A DNA stretch of 64,000 nucleotides from Vibrio sp. SNU_ST1 (GCF_030563405.1 NZ_CP130748.1:1054001-1118000); one strand, 5' to 3'; positions 45,850 to 56,146 are shown, numbered from the stretch's first letter. Translations and numbers: made by a program. The notes: generated by a model not told the origin, from the sequence alone.

Positions 45850-47784
45850 TTATGAGGATTTACGAACTCTTAGGTACCACTCGGATAGCAGTCTCACTTG
45901 TTTCTCGGTGTAGCCTTTTTCCATCATACGAGCAACGAAGTCGTCGTGTTTTTTCTGATCATCCGTTGAGGTCTTAGCATTGAACGAAATAACAGGAAGT
46001 AGCTCTTCTGTGTTGGAGAACATTTTCTTCTCAATCACAGTGCGCAGTTTCTCGTAGCTTGTCCAAACTGGGTTTTGACCGTTATTGTTGGCTTTGGCAC
46101 GAAGTACAAAGTTCACAATCTCATTTCGGAAGTCTTTAGGGTTACTGATACCGGCTGTTTTCTCGATTTTCTCTAGTTCACCATTCAGAGAAGCTCGGTC
46201 AAATAGCTGGCCTGTTTCTGGATCGCGGTACTCTTGGTCTTGAATCCAGAAATCAGCGTAAGTCACATAGCGGTCGAAGATATTCTGACCGTACTCAGAG
46301 TAAGACTCTAGGTAAGCTGTTTGAATCTCTTTACCGATGAACTCAACGTAGCGTGGCACTAAGTATCCTTTCAAGAACTCAAGGTACTTCTCAGCGGTCT
46401 CTTGAGGGAACTGCTCACGTTCGATTTGCTGTTCAATCACATAGAACAGGTGCACTGGGTTTGCGGCTACTTCGGCTTGGTCGAAGTTAAACACACGAGA
46501 CAGGATCTTAAAGGCGAAACGCGTTGATAGCCCAGACATGCCTTCGTCAACACCCGCATAATCTCGGTACTCTTGGTAACTCTTCGCTTTTGGATCGGTG
46601 TCTTTTAAAGTCTCACCATCGTAAACTCGCATTTTTGAGAACAGAGAAGAGTTTTCAGGCTCTTTCAGTCTCGATAGGATGCTGAATTGCGATAGCAGAT
46701 CGAGAGTGCTTGGCGAACAAGGGGCTTTGGATAGTTCACTGTGCTCAAGCAGTTTTTGATAGATCTTAACTTCTTCAGAGACGCGCAGACAGTAAGGGAC
46801 TTTTACAATGTACACACGGTCGAGGAAGGCTTCGTTGTTTTTGTTGTTACGGAAGGTCTGCCACTCGGATTCGTTTGAGTGAGCCAGAATCATGCCGTCA
46901 AATGGCAGTGCAGAAAGCCCTTCGGTACCGTTGAAGTTACCTTCTTGCGTTGCTGTTAGAAGTGGGTGTAAGACTTTGATTGGCGCCTTGAACATCTCTA
47001 CGAACTCCATCACACCTTGGTTTGCTTTACACAGTGCACCAGAGTAGCTGTAGGCATCAGGATCATCTTGAGAGAAGTGTTCAAGTTTACGAATATCGAC
47101 TTTACCAACCAGAGACGAGATATCTTGGTTGTTCTCATCACCAGGCTCTGTCTTCGCAATCGCAACTTGGTCGAGAATCGAAGGGCGCAATTTGATGACT
47201 TTGAATTTGGAAATATCACCGCCAAAATCGTGCAGACGTTTCGCTGCCCAAGGTGACATGATAGAGCGTATGTAGCGTTTCTCTATTCCGTACTCTTGCT
47301 TCAAAAGATCGCCGTCTTCGTTTACATCGAATAGACAGAAGGGGTGATCATTTACCGGACTTCGTTCACCGTCAGCAGACAATACATAGATTGGCAGTTT
47401 CTGCATCAGGGCTTTGAGTTTTTCAGCAAGGGAAGATTTACCACCGCCCACAGGGCCAAGTAGGTAAAGGATTTGTTTACGTTCTTCTAAACCTTGTGCA
47501 GCGTGTTTTAGGTAAGAAACAATCTGTTCAATCGCATCTTCCATGCCATAGAAATCTTTAAACTCGCTGTAACGCGATATGACACGGTTCGAGAAAATAC
47601 GACTTAGATGGGGGTCTTGAGCGGTGTCAATGACCTCCGGTTCGCCAATGGCTAGTAACAAGCGCTCGGCAGCATTCGCGTAAGCACTTTTATCGTCTTT
47701 ACACAGCCCTAAGAACTCTTGCAATGTCAGCTCTTCTTCCTTGGCTGCTTCATAACGTGATTGATAGTGGTCAAAAATACTCAT
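45850..47784 (-). CDS. yeaG: PrkA-family serine protein kinase YeaG
   Basis: AAA+-like protein of the PrkA family. The P-loop GPVGGGKSS lies at residues 110-118, the N-terminal half has FYGMEDAIEQIVSYLKHAAQ, and the C-terminal half contains the PrkA kinase-like domain. It is nearly identical in length to E. coli YeaG (644 residues). The frame extends by two codons to a GTG at 47790, but GGGGA is placed for the ATG at 47784. It is a general stress and starvation regulator in E. coli; the targets here are unknown. First gene of the trio. Confidence 0.96.
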   Translation of the reverse strand: MSIFDHYQSRYEAAKEEELTLQEFLGLCKDDKSAYANAAERLLLAIGEPEVIDTAQDPHLSRIFSNRVISRYSEFKDFYGMEDAIEQIVSYLKHAAQGLEERKQILYLLGPVGGGKSSLAEKLKALMQKLPIYVLSADGERSPVNDHPFCLFDVNEDGDLLKQEYGIEKRYIRSIMSPWAAKRLHDFGGDISKFKVIKLRPSILDQVAIAKTEPGDENNQDISSLVGKVDIRKLEHFSQDDPDAYSYSGALCKANQGVMEFVEMFKAPIKVLHPLLTATQEGNFNGTEGLSALPFDGMILAHSNESEWQTFRNNKNNEAFLDRVYIVKVPYCLRVSEEVKIYQKLLEHSELSKAPCSPSTLDLLSQFSILSRLKEPENSSLFSKMRVYDGETLKDTDPKAKSYQEYRDYAGVDEGMSGLSTRFAFKILSRVFNFDQAEVAANPVHLFYVIEQQIEREQFPQETAEKYLEFLKGYLVPRYVEFIGKEIQTAYLESYSEYGQNIFDRYVTYADFWIQDQEYRDPETGQLFDRASLNGELEKIEKTAGISNPKDFRNEIVNFVLRAKANNNGQNPVWTSYEKLRTVIEKKMFSNTEELLPVISFNAKTSTDDQKKHDDFVARMMEKGYTEKQVRLLSEWYLRVRKSS

Positions 47785-48138
47785 AGTCACATTCCCCTTG
47801 TTAACCAGTCAAAACTGACGAGCGATTGAAAAATAGGCTCTCCCTACATTTTAAGGTTAGACCCGCTTCGACAATTTTGCTTAACAATTATGTATTTATT
47901 TACAATTTTGCGTGTGAAAAACGTGACGAGCGCAATAGGCAACTTGAGGCGTGTAGAATCGAATTATTTTACATTCGAGCGGATCTAACCGTTTGTTTTG
48001 TGATTTTAGGTCGCTTAACAATACTCACACTAGATTTATGTGTATTAGATGTATAACTGAGCCCTATTGATTTTTTAGTATGAAGTACCATATAATGCGT
48101 GAGGTTATCAAAATTTGCTCAATAAATAGGTAGATGTA
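47785..48138. other. Divergent control region between yeaG and the OmpV-like gene
   Basis: 354 AT-rich bases. It must hold the stress promoter of the yeaG trio and the promoter of the porin gene. A 76-codon plus-strand frame from 47826 has no ribosome site or protein-like composition and is not called. Confidence 0.5.
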
Positions 48139-48894
48139 GTGAAGAATCACGGGTTAAAAATAGTAGCTATCAGTGCTGTATTACTGGCTTCGACAGCAAC
48201 ACATGCAAAAATATCGCAGTGGTCACTGGGCGTTGCTGCCTCTTATTCTCCTGCTGTCTATAAAGATACCCCGTCAAATCGCACGGTGATCCCCATGATT
48301 GGTTATGAAGGTGAGCATTTTTTCATGCGTGGATTCAGTGCGGGTTATCGCTTGCTACCTGCAGGTTCACCCCAGAATATTGTGTTTAGAGCGGTTTATG
48401 ATCCAAGAACATTAAAACCAAGTGACTCTGATAATGCTGATATCCAGAAGTTAGACGAGCGTAAAGCGTCGGTGTTAGGAGGTGTAAGCTATCAAGTGAT
48501 TACATTGGTCGGTATGTTTGAAGCGACAGCGGGCTCTGACTTGGGCTTTAGACATAATGGCATCTATGCAGAAGCCGCATGGCGTCTACCAATTCGTCGT
48601 AACGGCTGGGCGATTACACCTTCTATTGGTTACTCGTATAACAGTAAGCGTTTGAACAATCACTTATATGGTGTGAGTTCATCGGAAGCGGCGAAAACCA
48701 ATTTAGATGAATTTGATGCCGACTGGGATGGCCAATATTTTATCGGCTTAGGTGGTTACTTACATGTTACTCCAAATGTTCGAGTCACCGGCGGTGTTCG
48801 ATATACCAACCTTGAAGGTGATATTGAAAACAGCCCAATACTTGAAAGCGGTATTAATATGGCAGCGAATGTTGGCGTAGCATACGTCTTCTAG
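48139..48894 (+). CDS. MipA/OmpV family outer-membrane protein
   Basis: Outer-membrane barrel of the MipA/OmpV family (251 residues). The start is GTG at 48139, followed by a signal peptide ending HAKI. The mature part shows the family pattern: WSLGVAASYSPAVYKD, VIPMIGYEGEHFFMRG, AWRLPIRRNGWAITPSIGY and the C-terminal ANVGVAYVF. The position of a GIYAEAAWR segment also fits OmpV. It is monocistronic with its own terminator. Members act as porins, adhesins or scaffolds for murein enzymes; which role applies is open. Confidence 0.88.
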   Translation: MKNHGLKIVAISAVLLASTATHAKISQWSLGVAASYSPAVYKDTPSNRTVIPMIGYEGEHFFMRGFSAGYRLLPAGSPQNIVFRAVYDPRTLKPSDSDNADIQKLDERKASVLGGVSYQVITLVGMFEATAGSDLGFRHNGIYAEAAWRLPIRRNGWAITPSIGYSYNSKRLNNHLYGVSSSEAAKTNLDEFDADWDGQYFIGLGGYLHVTPNVRVTGGVRYTNLEGDIENSPILESGINMAANVGVAYVF

Positions 48895-48930
48895 GTGCTT
48901 TTATTTTCTCGTTATATACGAAAAGTAAAA

Positions 48931-48962
48931 AAGGGTTACTCATGATGAGTAACCCTTTTTTA
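48931..48962. terminator. Bidirectional terminator between OmpV-like gene and yfbU
   Basis: AAGGGTTACTC (48931-48941), loop ATGAT and GAGTAACCCTT (48947-48957) are flanked by A6 and T5. Confidence 0.9.
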
Positions 48963-48993
48963 TCGCTGAAATTTTGTGTCGCTTACATAACGA

Positions 48994-49494
48994 TTAAGCA
49001 CTAAATATTTGAGATAGCTCTGTTGCACATAGATGGTATTGACGAGGGCAGTTACGCCATGTTGTTAGCATGCGACGGTATTTTTCTAGCATTGGCATTT
49101 GGCTATTGAAGTGGTGATCAGCTTTGTCGAACTGAGGGTAAAGACCTTCTGAGTCAGCAAGGAAACGCACGTAATGTACGATTTGCGCTTCAGAAGCGAT
49201 ATCGAAACCTAGGAATTGTAGACGACGTTGGTCGACTTCCGCACGCTCTTGATCTGCAAGCATTTTATTCGACTCTTGCATGGCATGGTACATCTCCATA
49301 ATGTCGATAATTTCGCGACATTCTGCTTCAGTTAAACAACCAAATTCTTTGTTAAGCTCACGCATTTGGAGTTCGTAACCACGTTCTACAATCGTTTGTA
49401 GACGTTGGTATTTAGCCGAGTTCTCAGGGTCCATTTGAGACATAAGGTAGTATTGATTTGATAGAATTAGACGCTGAGCATTGGTCATTTCCAT
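48994..49494 (-). CDS. yfbU: YfbU family protein
   Basis: A 166-residue cytosolic, helix-rich protein nearly collinear with E. coli YfbU (164): [18 protein letters not shown] at the start, [30 protein letters not shown], and [17 protein letters not shown] at the end. E. coli YfbU has been tied to cell death on toxin overproduction, but its biochemical role is unclear. It stands alone here between the OmpV-like gene and repeat C. Confidence 0.93.
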   Translation of the reverse strand: MEMTNAQRLILSNQYYLMSQMDPENSAKYQRLQTIVERGYELQMRELNKEFGCLTEAECREIIDIMEMYHAMQESNKMLADQERAEVDQRRLQFLGFDIASEAQIVHYVRFLADSEGLYPQFDKADHHFNSQMPMLEKYRRMLTTWRNCPRQYHLCATELSQIFSA

Positions 49495-49650
49495 GGGAGA
49501 AACCTCACTAAAAAACTAAATGTTATATTCTTTTGTTGCAGTAAGAGTAACAGCATTCCTAAGAGTGGAAACATGATCTCAACACGGATTTAATAGGATT
49601 TTTTGAATTGATAAACAAAAGTTGTAAAGAAAAGTGAAAGGATTATTTTA

Positions 49651-49811
49651 ATACCAATCACAGTAAGTAAGTGATCATAAATAGCGCAGGAAAAAGGCTG
49701 AGAACAAGGCAGAAAGTTTCGATAAGTGGTTATTCTACAATCAAAATTTCTAACGCAGTTATTGAGCGTTTTAACCAGCTAGGATGACTAATTATTTACT
49801 ACGATTGGTAT
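49651..49811. repeat. Palindromic repeat, family 1, copy C (161 bp)
   Basis: It begins ATACCAATCACAGTAAGTAA and ends TACTACGATTGGTAT. It is nearly identical to copy B over most of its length. It lies in the 420-base stretch between yfbU and pflA, which otherwise holds only the pflA terminator. Confidence 0.85.
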
Positions 49812-49823
49812 AACCATAAAAGA

Positions 49824-49851
49824 AAACGCCCCAACCGAAATTGAGGCGTTT
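49824..49851 (-). terminator. Terminator of pflA
   Basis: AAACGCC (49824-49830) pairs with GGCGTTT (49845-49851), with an inner CAA/TTG. T-rich sequence follows on the minus strand. Confidence 0.75.
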
Positions 49852-49914
49852 GAAATGGAGGTTAAACGTGGTCAGTATGAGTACTACTAATCAGTAATCG
49901 GACTTTAACCAGTA

Positions 49915-50655
49915 TTAGTATTTTACGTTTGAATGGTACTGGTTAAGAATAGCAACAATCTCATCCATTTTTTCTTTGCTTGGCGGGTTTGTACCTTCAA
50001 GAGGATAGTCGTGTCCTAATGCTTCCCACTTATGAGCACCAAGCTTGTGATACGGAAGCAGTTCTACTTTCTCGATATTATCCATGTCTTTGATGAATTC
50101 ACCTAAAAGGTGAGCATCTTCAGGTGTATCTGTGTAGCCAGGAACAATCACATAACGAATCCACGTCTTTTTACCTATTTTGTGTAGGTAGCGTGCAAAA
50201 TCCAGAGTACGTCGGTTTGATACACCAATAAAATCGTGGTGAATTTCATCTCGCATATGTTTAAGATCGAGCATTACTAGATCAGAGGCTTCCAGTACTT
50301 CATCGACCACTTCAGTGTGTTTACGAATATAGCCATTAGTATCAAGACAAGTATGGATGCCTTCAGCTTGCGCGGCGCGGAAAAAGTCACGAACAAACTC
50401 AGGTTGTAGCATCGCTTCACCACCAGAACAGGTGATACCACCACCAGAGGCTTTCATAAAATGACGGTATGATTTTGCTTCGTTGATGATTTCTTCGACC
50501 GTTACTTCCTTTCCGTCATGAAGATCCCATGTATCGCGATTATGGCAGTACATACAACGCATTAAGCAGCCTTGAAGAAACACAATAAAGCGGATACCTG
50601 GGCCATCGACAGTACCACAAGATTCGAATGAGTGAATGCGACCAGTTGTAGACAT
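49915..50655 (-). CDS. pflA: Pyruvate formate-lyase activating enzyme
   Basis: Radical SAM enzyme that puts the glycyl radical on PflB under anaerobic conditions. The Cys30, Cys34, Cys37 motif in [11 protein letters not shown] binds the 4Fe-4S cluster, and [11 protein letters not shown] is the SAM-binding GGE motif. The length of 246 equals E. coli PflA. It is separated from pflB by the LpxR-like gene, which breaks the usual focA-pflB-pflA arrangement. Confidence 0.96.
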   Translation of the reverse strand: MSTTGRIHSFESCGTVDGPGIRFIVFLQGCLMRCMYCHNRDTWDLHDGKEVTVEEIINEAKSYRHFMKASGGGITCSGGEAMLQPEFVRDFFRAAQAEGIHTCLDTNGYIRKHTEVVDEVLEASDLVMLDLKHMRDEIHHDFIGVSNRRTLDFARYLHKIGKKTWIRYVIVPGYTDTPEDAHLLGEFIKDMDNIEKVELLPYHKLGAHKWEALGHDYPLEGTNPPSKEKMDEIVAILNQYHSNVKY

Positions 50656-50742
50656 GAGCTATTCTCGTAGAGGAATTTATACCGTTTATTTTATTACAAA
50701 AACGGTACATAAAATAGGGTCAAATGGTAACTAGGTCTTTAA

Positions 50743-50782
50743 AAATAAAGGCAATCACCTGTGAAAATGACGGCCTTTATTT
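50743..50782 (-). terminator. Terminator of the LpxR-like gene
   Basis: AAATAAAGGC (50743-50752) pairs with GCCTTTATTT (50773-50782) around a 20-base loop; TTTTTAAAG follows on the minus strand. Confidence 0.55.
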
Positions 50783-50818
50783 AACTTGAAAAGCAGGCGG
50801 TGAAAGCCTTTTTTATGG

Positions 50819-51820
50819 CTAGAAGAAAGCAAACATAGTGATGCCACCTGTACCGTACACTGACTTTGTTGCTTCTTTGTAATCGGGTGTTTTTGCTGTA
50901 AGAGCGAAAGATGCACCAACGTATTGATTATACCAAGCAACACCCAGTACAGCTGTTGCTTGAATGTTCTCTAAGGTCACATCGTAGATCGCGGGATCTT
51001 GGTCATTTTTCTTTGAGTAATCATTAACACCGGAGCGATCCCCTTCGACAGTCAGGTCATTAAATCGGTAACGCCCTTCAAGGCCAGCGTAAGTAAACCA
51101 ACCTGTGTTTGATGCGCCTATCATGCCTGCTTTGAATGGGTTTTCTGTGCTGATGTTCGCTGCGCCAAAGTTGCCGCCCAAGTCAGTACCCCAACGGAAC
51201 ATAAATCCAGTAGAAATGTCGCTTCTAAAATTACCAACGTTGATCTCTGATACGTTAGATATCTCGAAGTCAGTATTCGCTAATGCTTGATGACGCATTA
51301 GGTTGAAATGACTTAAGTAACCAATGCTACCAGCGTACTCATCATCAACTTGATACTTCCAACCCATAGGTTCGTCTGATTTAGTGATTGAATGAACTAG
51401 CTTTTGCGCGTCTTCGGAAAGAGCGCGCTCGCCTGTAGTACCAAACGTGACGTTAAAACGCTGGGCTTGTTGTGGGTTCAAGCTGATGTAGTTGAATTCT
51501 GTATGTAGGTAACCTGCGTATGGACGATCATTGGCTGATGGCTTTTCTAATTCAATGTCAGAAGGCGTATACATCTTGTGACCAATGGTGATTTCCCACT
51601 TATCCATAGAGCTTGCGCCCCAGAAAGAAAGACTTAATGGTTTTACCCAATCGTATGGCGTAATACTTGATGATGTGTAACCCAGAAATAAACCGTTGGT
51701 ATAGTCTTGGTCGACACCAAATATACCATCGTTGTCTAACGCAAAAGTTAACGTAGAGCGTTCAGATGCCAGTGATGAACAAGAAAGGAGAATCAGTGAT
51801 AAACAACGGAGGTATTTCAT
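50819..51820 (-). CDS. LpxR-type lipid A deacylase (DUF2219)
   Basis: Outer-membrane barrel of the LpxR family, which removes the 3'-acyloxyacyl chain of lipid A. After a signal peptide (LRCLSLILLSCSSLASE), the mature chain begins STLTFALDNDGIFGVDQD, with the Asn-Asp pair that binds Ca2+ and takes part in catalysis in Salmonella LpxR. The family motifs DYTNGLFLGYTSS, ITIGHKMYTPSD (catalytic His) and NDRPYAGYLHTEF follow. It ends in Phe-Phe. A TTG at 51835 is in frame; the ATG at 51820 gives a standard signal peptide and 333 residues. Lipid A deacylation alters recognition by TLR4-type receptors; the role here is inferred. Confidence 0.87.
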   Translation of the reverse strand: MKYLRCLSLILLSCSSLASERSTLTFALDNDGIFGVDQDYTNGLFLGYTSSSITPYDWVKPLSLSFWGASSMDKWEITIGHKMYTPSDIELEKPSANDRPYAGYLHTEFNYISLNPQQAQRFNVTFGTTGERALSEDAQKLVHSITKSDEPMGWKYQVDDEYAGSIGYLSHFNLMRHQALANTDFEISNVSEINVGNFRSDISTGFMFRWGTDLGGNFGAANISTENPFKAGMIGASNTGWFTYAGLEGRYRFNDLTVEGDRSGVNDYSKKNDQDPAIYDVTLENIQATAVLGVAWYNQYVGASFALTAKTPDYKEATKSVYGTGGITMFAFF

Positions 51821-51964
51821 GTTGCGGTTACTCAAAAATGATGAACAGAAATAGTACCGTAGTTTGAGTGGGTTTGTAGAAAAAAAGTGAATGCGGGTGC
51901 GCTTTTTGTGGCCAATCTAATCTTTCTTAGGGGAGGGGGTATTGATGAGATTTAGGGTAGATAT

Positions 51965-51991
51965 AAAAAAGCCCCGCACATTGGCGAGGCT
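51965..51991 (-). terminator. Terminator of pflB
   Basis: GCC-C-CGC (51971-51977) pairs with GCG-A-GGC (51984-51990) with one mismatch; TTTTTT follows on the minus strand. Confidence 0.7.
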
Positions 51992-52020
51992 AATAGTTTT
52001 ACTGTCTATTGAGCGTGAGC

Positions 52021-54297
52021 TTATAGAGACTCAGTAAATGTACGTGCGATTACGTCAGCTTGTTGCTCTGTAGTCAGAGAGTTAAAGCGTACAGCGTAAC
52101 CAGAAACACGAATCGTTAGCTGAGGGTATTTCTCAGGGTGCTTAACTGCGTCTTCAAGAGTTTCGCGGTTAAGAACGTTCACGTTCAGGTGTTGACCACC
52201 TTCAATGCCAGCTTCGTGGTGGAAGTAACCATCCATTAGGCCTGCAAGGTTAGCTCGTTGGCTATCTTCTTCTTTACCTAGCGCGTTTGGCACGATAGAG
52301 AAAGTGTAAGAGATACCATCTTGAGCATCAGCAAACGGTAGTTTACCTACAGACGTTAGTGAAGCTACAGCGCCTTTCTCATCACGACCGTGCATTGGGT
52401 TAGCACCTGGAGCGAAAGGAGCACCAGCACGACGACCGTCTGGAGTGTTACCTGTTTTCTTACCGTATACCACGTTAGACGTGATAGTAAGAACTGACTG
52501 TGTAGGGATTGAATCACGGTAAGTCTTAAGCTTACGGATCTTGTTCATGAACGTAGAAACTAGTTCACAAGCGATATCATCTACACGAGAGTCGTTGTTA
52601 CCGTATTTAGGGTAATCGCCTTCGATTTCGAAGTCAGTTGCAATGCCATCTTCGTCGCGGATTGGTTTAACAGTCGCGAATTTGATTGCAGACAGTGAGT
52701 CAGCGGCAACAGATAGACCAGCGATACCACAAGCCATAGTACGACGAACGTCACGGTCATGAAGAGCCATTAGAGACGCTTCGTAGCTGTACTTGTCGTG
52801 CATGAAGTGAATGCTGTTTAGAGCTGTTACGTATTGCTTAGCTAACCAATCCATGAATGTGTCTAGGCGACCCATTACGTCATCGTAGTTAAGTACTTCG
52901 TCAGTGATCTTGTCGCCAACAGGGCCAACTTGCATTTTAAGCTTCTCATCAACGCCGCCGTTGATTGCGTAAAGCATAGTTTTTGCAAGGTTAGCACGAG
53001 CGCCGAAGAACTGCATTTGCTTACCAACGATCATTGGTGATACACAACAAGCGATTGCGTAATCATCAGAACCAAGGTCAGGACGCATTAGGTCATCATT
53101 TTCGTACTGGATAGAAGAAGTATCGATAGATACCTTCGCACAGAAACGCTTGAAGCCGTCAGGTAGTTGTTCAGACCAAAGAACAGTGATGTTTGGCTCT
53201 GGAGAAGGACCCATAGTGTATAGAGAGTTAAGGAAACGGAAGTTCGAACGCGTTACTAGCGTACGACCATCAACACCCATACCACCCATAGACTCTGTAG
53301 CCCAGATTGGGTCGCCAGAGAATAGTTCATCGTACTCAGGAGTACGTAGGAAACGAACCATACGCAGCTTCATTACGAAGTGGTCGATCATCTCTTGTGC
53401 TTGGTCTTCTGTGATTTTGCCAGCAGCGATATCACGCTCGATGTAGATGTCTAGGAAAGTCGAAGTACGACCTAGAGACATTGCAGCACCGTTTTGAGAT
53501 TTAACAGCAGCTAGGTAGCCGAAGTAAGTCCACTGAATAGCTTCTTGAGCAGTTTGAGCTGGCTCAGAGATATCGAAACCGTATTTCTCAGCCATTTGCT
53601 TGATTTGACCTAGAGCACGATGTTGCTCAGAGATCTCTTCACGCAATTGCATTGTTGCAGCAAGATCTTCGCCGTTCTCGAAACGCTCTTGTAAAGAAGC
53701 GAATTGAGCAGCTTTGTCTTTCATTAGGAAGTTGATACCGTAAAGTGCAACACGACGGTAGTCACCAATGATACGACCACGGCCGTAAGCATCAGGAAGA
53801 CCAGTCAGAACACCAGACTTACGACATTTTAGGATATCAGGAGTGTAGATATCGAAAACGCCAGCATTGTGTGTTTTGCGGTATTCTGAGTAGATTTTTG
53901 AAACCATTGGGTCAAGAGTTTCACCGTATGCTTTACAAGAACCTTCAACCATACGTACACCACCGTTAGGGATGATTGCACGTTTTAGTGGCTTCTCAGT
54001 TTGTAGACCAACGATAGTCTCAAGATCTTTCTCAATGTAACCTGCATCGTGAGCAGTAATGGTAGAGATAACAGAAGTATCGAAATCTACAGGTGCTTTA
54101 GTTGCGTTTTCCTGTTTGATACCTTCCATTACCGAAGACCAAAGCTTGTTAGTTGCTTCAGTACCCTCAGAAACTAGGAAAGACTCGTCGCCTTCATACG
54201 GCGTGTAGTTCTTTTGAATGAAATCACGAACGTTTACTTCGCTTTGCCACTCACCTGCAGCAAAATCTTCCCAAGCTTTAGCAAATTGCTCTGCCAT
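52021..54297 (-). CDS. pflB: Formate acetyltransferase (pyruvate formate-lyase)
   Basis: Glycyl-radical enzyme that splits pyruvate with CoA into acetyl-CoA and formate when oxygen is absent. The 758 residues match E. coli PflB (760). The active-site pair Cys417-Cys418 lies in [12 protein letters not shown] and the radical site Gly733 in [10 protein letters not shown]. The start is ATG 54297 ([17 protein letters not shown]). No focA formate channel precedes it in this window; upstream instead is the DUF3360 permease. Confidence 0.98.
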   Translation of the reverse strand: MAEQFAKAWEDFAAGEWQSEVNVRDFIQKNYTPYEGDESFLVSEGTEATNKLWSSVMEGIKQENATKAPVDFDTSVISTITAHDAGYIEKDLETIVGLQTEKPLKRAIIPNGGVRMVEGSCKAYGETLDPMVSKIYSEYRKTHNAGVFDIYTPDILKCRKSGVLTGLPDAYGRGRIIGDYRRVALYGINFLMKDKAAQFASLQERFENGEDLAATMQLREEISEQHRALGQIKQMAEKYGFDISEPAQTAQEAIQWTYFGYLAAVKSQNGAAMSLGRTSTFLDIYIERDIAAGKITEDQAQEMIDHFVMKLRMVRFLRTPEYDELFSGDPIWATESMGGMGVDGRTLVTRSNFRFLNSLYTMGPSPEPNITVLWSEQLPDGFKRFCAKVSIDTSSIQYENDDLMRPDLGSDDYAIACCVSPMIVGKQMQFFGARANLAKTMLYAINGGVDEKLKMQVGPVGDKITDEVLNYDDVMGRLDTFMDWLAKQYVTALNSIHFMHDKYSYEASLMALHDRDVRRTMACGIAGLSVAADSLSAIKFATVKPIRDEDGIATDFEIEGDYPKYGNNDSRVDDIACELVSTFMNKIRKLKTYRDSIPTQSVLTITSNVVYGKKTGNTPDGRRAGAPFAPGANPMHGRDEKGAVASLTSVGKLPFADAQDGISYTFSIVPNALGKEEDSQRANLAGLMDGYFHHEAGIEGGQHLNVNVLNRETLEDAVKHPEKYPQLTIRVSGYAVRFNSLTTEQQADVIARTFTESL

Positions 54298-54496
54298 GAC
54301 ATACCTACCTTTTTAGTAGAAAAAATACGTACATTAACACTGTTGAGCCAGCGCCCCTCGAAAGGGTAGTACACTCTTATTAATAACAATATATATGAGC
54401 ATATTAGATTCATATGGTTATATATATTGTCACTACCTTTTATATGTTGTCTTTACTCTATGTATTCAAGACTACGCTAAAAAATTCCTGCAAACC

Positions 54497-54510
54497 TTAA
54501 ACTAAATCAA
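54497..54510 (-). promoter_or_regulatory. FNR-like site upstream of pflB
   Basis: On the minus strand TTGAT-TTAG-TTTAA matches TTGAT-N4-ATCAA at 8 of 10 positions, 200 bases before the pflB start codon, in a 307-base gene-free stretch. Anaerobic activation is expected for pflB. Confidence 0.35.
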
Positions 54511-54604
54511 TAAATACCAAAAAAAGTTGAAAAAATTTGAGTGACAGGGGTTGCCACCCAAACTTTTTTTTAATCCCAATACTACTTTTGTATAGTAAGA
54601 ACCA

Positions 54605-56146
54605 TTATAGCCAAGCTTTTAGGCCATATTGACTTTCTAGCATACCAACTGCAAGCATTGCTACTAGACAGATAACTAAAACGCCAACTGGGATAACAAT
54701 CTTGTCTACAAATGATAGACGCTTCGCACGCTCTTTATCACCAATTAGACCGTTGTTATCAAGAAGCATAGTCAGTGCCCATGCTAGTACTGGGTTAACA
54801 ACCGCTGAGCCGAAGATACAGATACCAGCTGCTTGAGAATCTTTTGAATCCTTAACCATTTGCATACCCGCTTCAAGTAGAGGCAGAGATACACCTACAA
54901 GTAGCGCTACACGCATCACTGGTGGCCATACTGCAACGTCCATTGGGAAACCAAGAATCGCAACAATAATACATAGAGAACCAAGCAAGATTGCGCCGCC
55001 AGGAATTGGACGTTTCGCGATTGCAGCTGGGATCATGTAAGTACCCCAAGAAGATGTGATGTTACCACCACCAACTGCAGTACCCACCATTTGGCGAATT
55101 GAACACATAGTCATTGTGTCATCTACGTCCATAAGTACTTTTTCAGATTTCTTAGGGTAGTTAAGTTCTTGGAAGATACGGTGACCTAGGAAGTCAGGAG
55201 ACCACATAGCTACTGCAAGAATTGCAAATGGTAGCGATGCAATGAAGTGTTCAACGTTTGGCAAGCCAAGCATCCAACCTTCAGAAGTAGAACCCCACCA
55301 GTAAACTGGATTTAGATTTGGAATACCCATTTCAGTTTCGAACACGATATCGAAACCAGCACCCAATGCTAATGCAATAGCAAGGCCTGTGAATGCACAA
55401 ACTGGGATAGCTAACCAACGCTTGTTCACTTTTGCTAAGAAAGCATAGATAGCAATAGTAATAGCAAGAACGATTAAACCAACGTAACCCATGCTACCCG
55501 CTTCAACCGTAGAAGATTGAAGACCAACCGCCCATGCTTGAATCGAGTTAATTTGGCTCATGGTACCTGTTAGGCCTAAGAAAATGAGCAAGCCACCAGC
55601 GGTACCTTCCGAAGTCAGGTTAACCAGCTTGGAGCCGCCTTTTAGGAAACTTAGGATTAGACCGAAGACACCGATAAGGATTGCCAATGCAAGAGGGTGA
55701 GCACCAGCGAGAGCGATGGTACCAATAAGAGGAATCATTGGGCCGTGGTTACCGGCAAGGTTTGCTTTAGGGTTGAAGAAACCAGAAGCAAGGATACAGA
55801 ACAGCAGTGCAGGAATCAGCATTTCTACACGAGCAACTTCAATCGCGAAGTCTTTACCTAGGTTTACGTGATCCCAAGCTTGAGTTAGGCCATCAGCCCA
55901 AGACATCATTACTGCAGAGTACATCGCGATGATACCGATGGTACCAGCAAGTGCAGGAACAAGATCTTCAAGTTCAAAACGGAAATCACGGCCTGGAAGG
56001 TTTAGGCCAAAACGACGAGGCTTCATGATTTGAAGTTCGTGATCTAAGTAATCTGAGCGGCTCTCAAATTCAGAAGCAGGGCGGTGTAGCTCTTTATAGC
56101 TTTTCTCTTCTACTTCAGAGTTCGCATTATTCACAACGTCTGACAT
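54605..56146 (-). CDS. DUF3360-family multi-pass inner-membrane protein
   Basis: A 513-residue integral membrane protein with a hydrophilic, charged N-terminus (~60 residues; SYKELHRPASEFESRSDYLD) and then about 11-13 membrane segments. It resembles the Vibrio DUF3360 family, which has a distant SulP/uracil-xanthine permease-like pattern (GNHGPMIPLIGTIALAGAHP, TSEGTAGGLLIFLGLTG). The substrate is not known. It sits directly upstream of pflB on the same strand, 307 bases away, and an FNR-like site lies 203 bases upstream of its own start. A fermentation-related organic-acid or anion transport role is an inference from that context. Confidence 0.7.
   Translation of the reverse strand: MSDVVNNANSEVEEKSYKELHRPASEFESRSDYLDHELQIMKPRRFGLNLPGRDFRFELEDLVPALAGTIGIIAMYSAVMMSWADGLTQAWDHVNLGKDFAIEVARVEMLIPALLFCILASGFFNPKANLAGNHGPMIPLIGTIALAGAHPLALAILIGVFGLILSFLKGGSKLVNLTSEGTAGGLLIFLGLTGTMSQINSIQAWAVGLQSSTVEAGSMGYVGLIVLAITIAIYAFLAKVNKRWLAIPVCAFTGLAIALALGAGFDIVFETEMGIPNLNPVYWWGSTSEGWMLGLPNVEHFIASLPFAILAVAMWSPDFLGHRIFQELNYPKKSEKVLMDVDDTMTMCSIRQMVGTAVGGGNITSSWGTYMIPAAIAKRPIPGGAILLGSLCIIVAILGFPMDVAVWPPVMRVALLVGVSLPLLEAGMQMVKDSKDSQAAGICIFGSAVVNPVLAWALTMLLDNNGLIGDKERAKRLSFVDKIVIPVGVLVICLVAMLAVGMLESQYGLKAWL

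Noticed and set aside
47826-48056. A 76-codon plus-strand frame in the yeaG/OmpV region
   Set aside because: No ribosome site, and the composition is like non-coding AT-rich DNA with stop-free chance.
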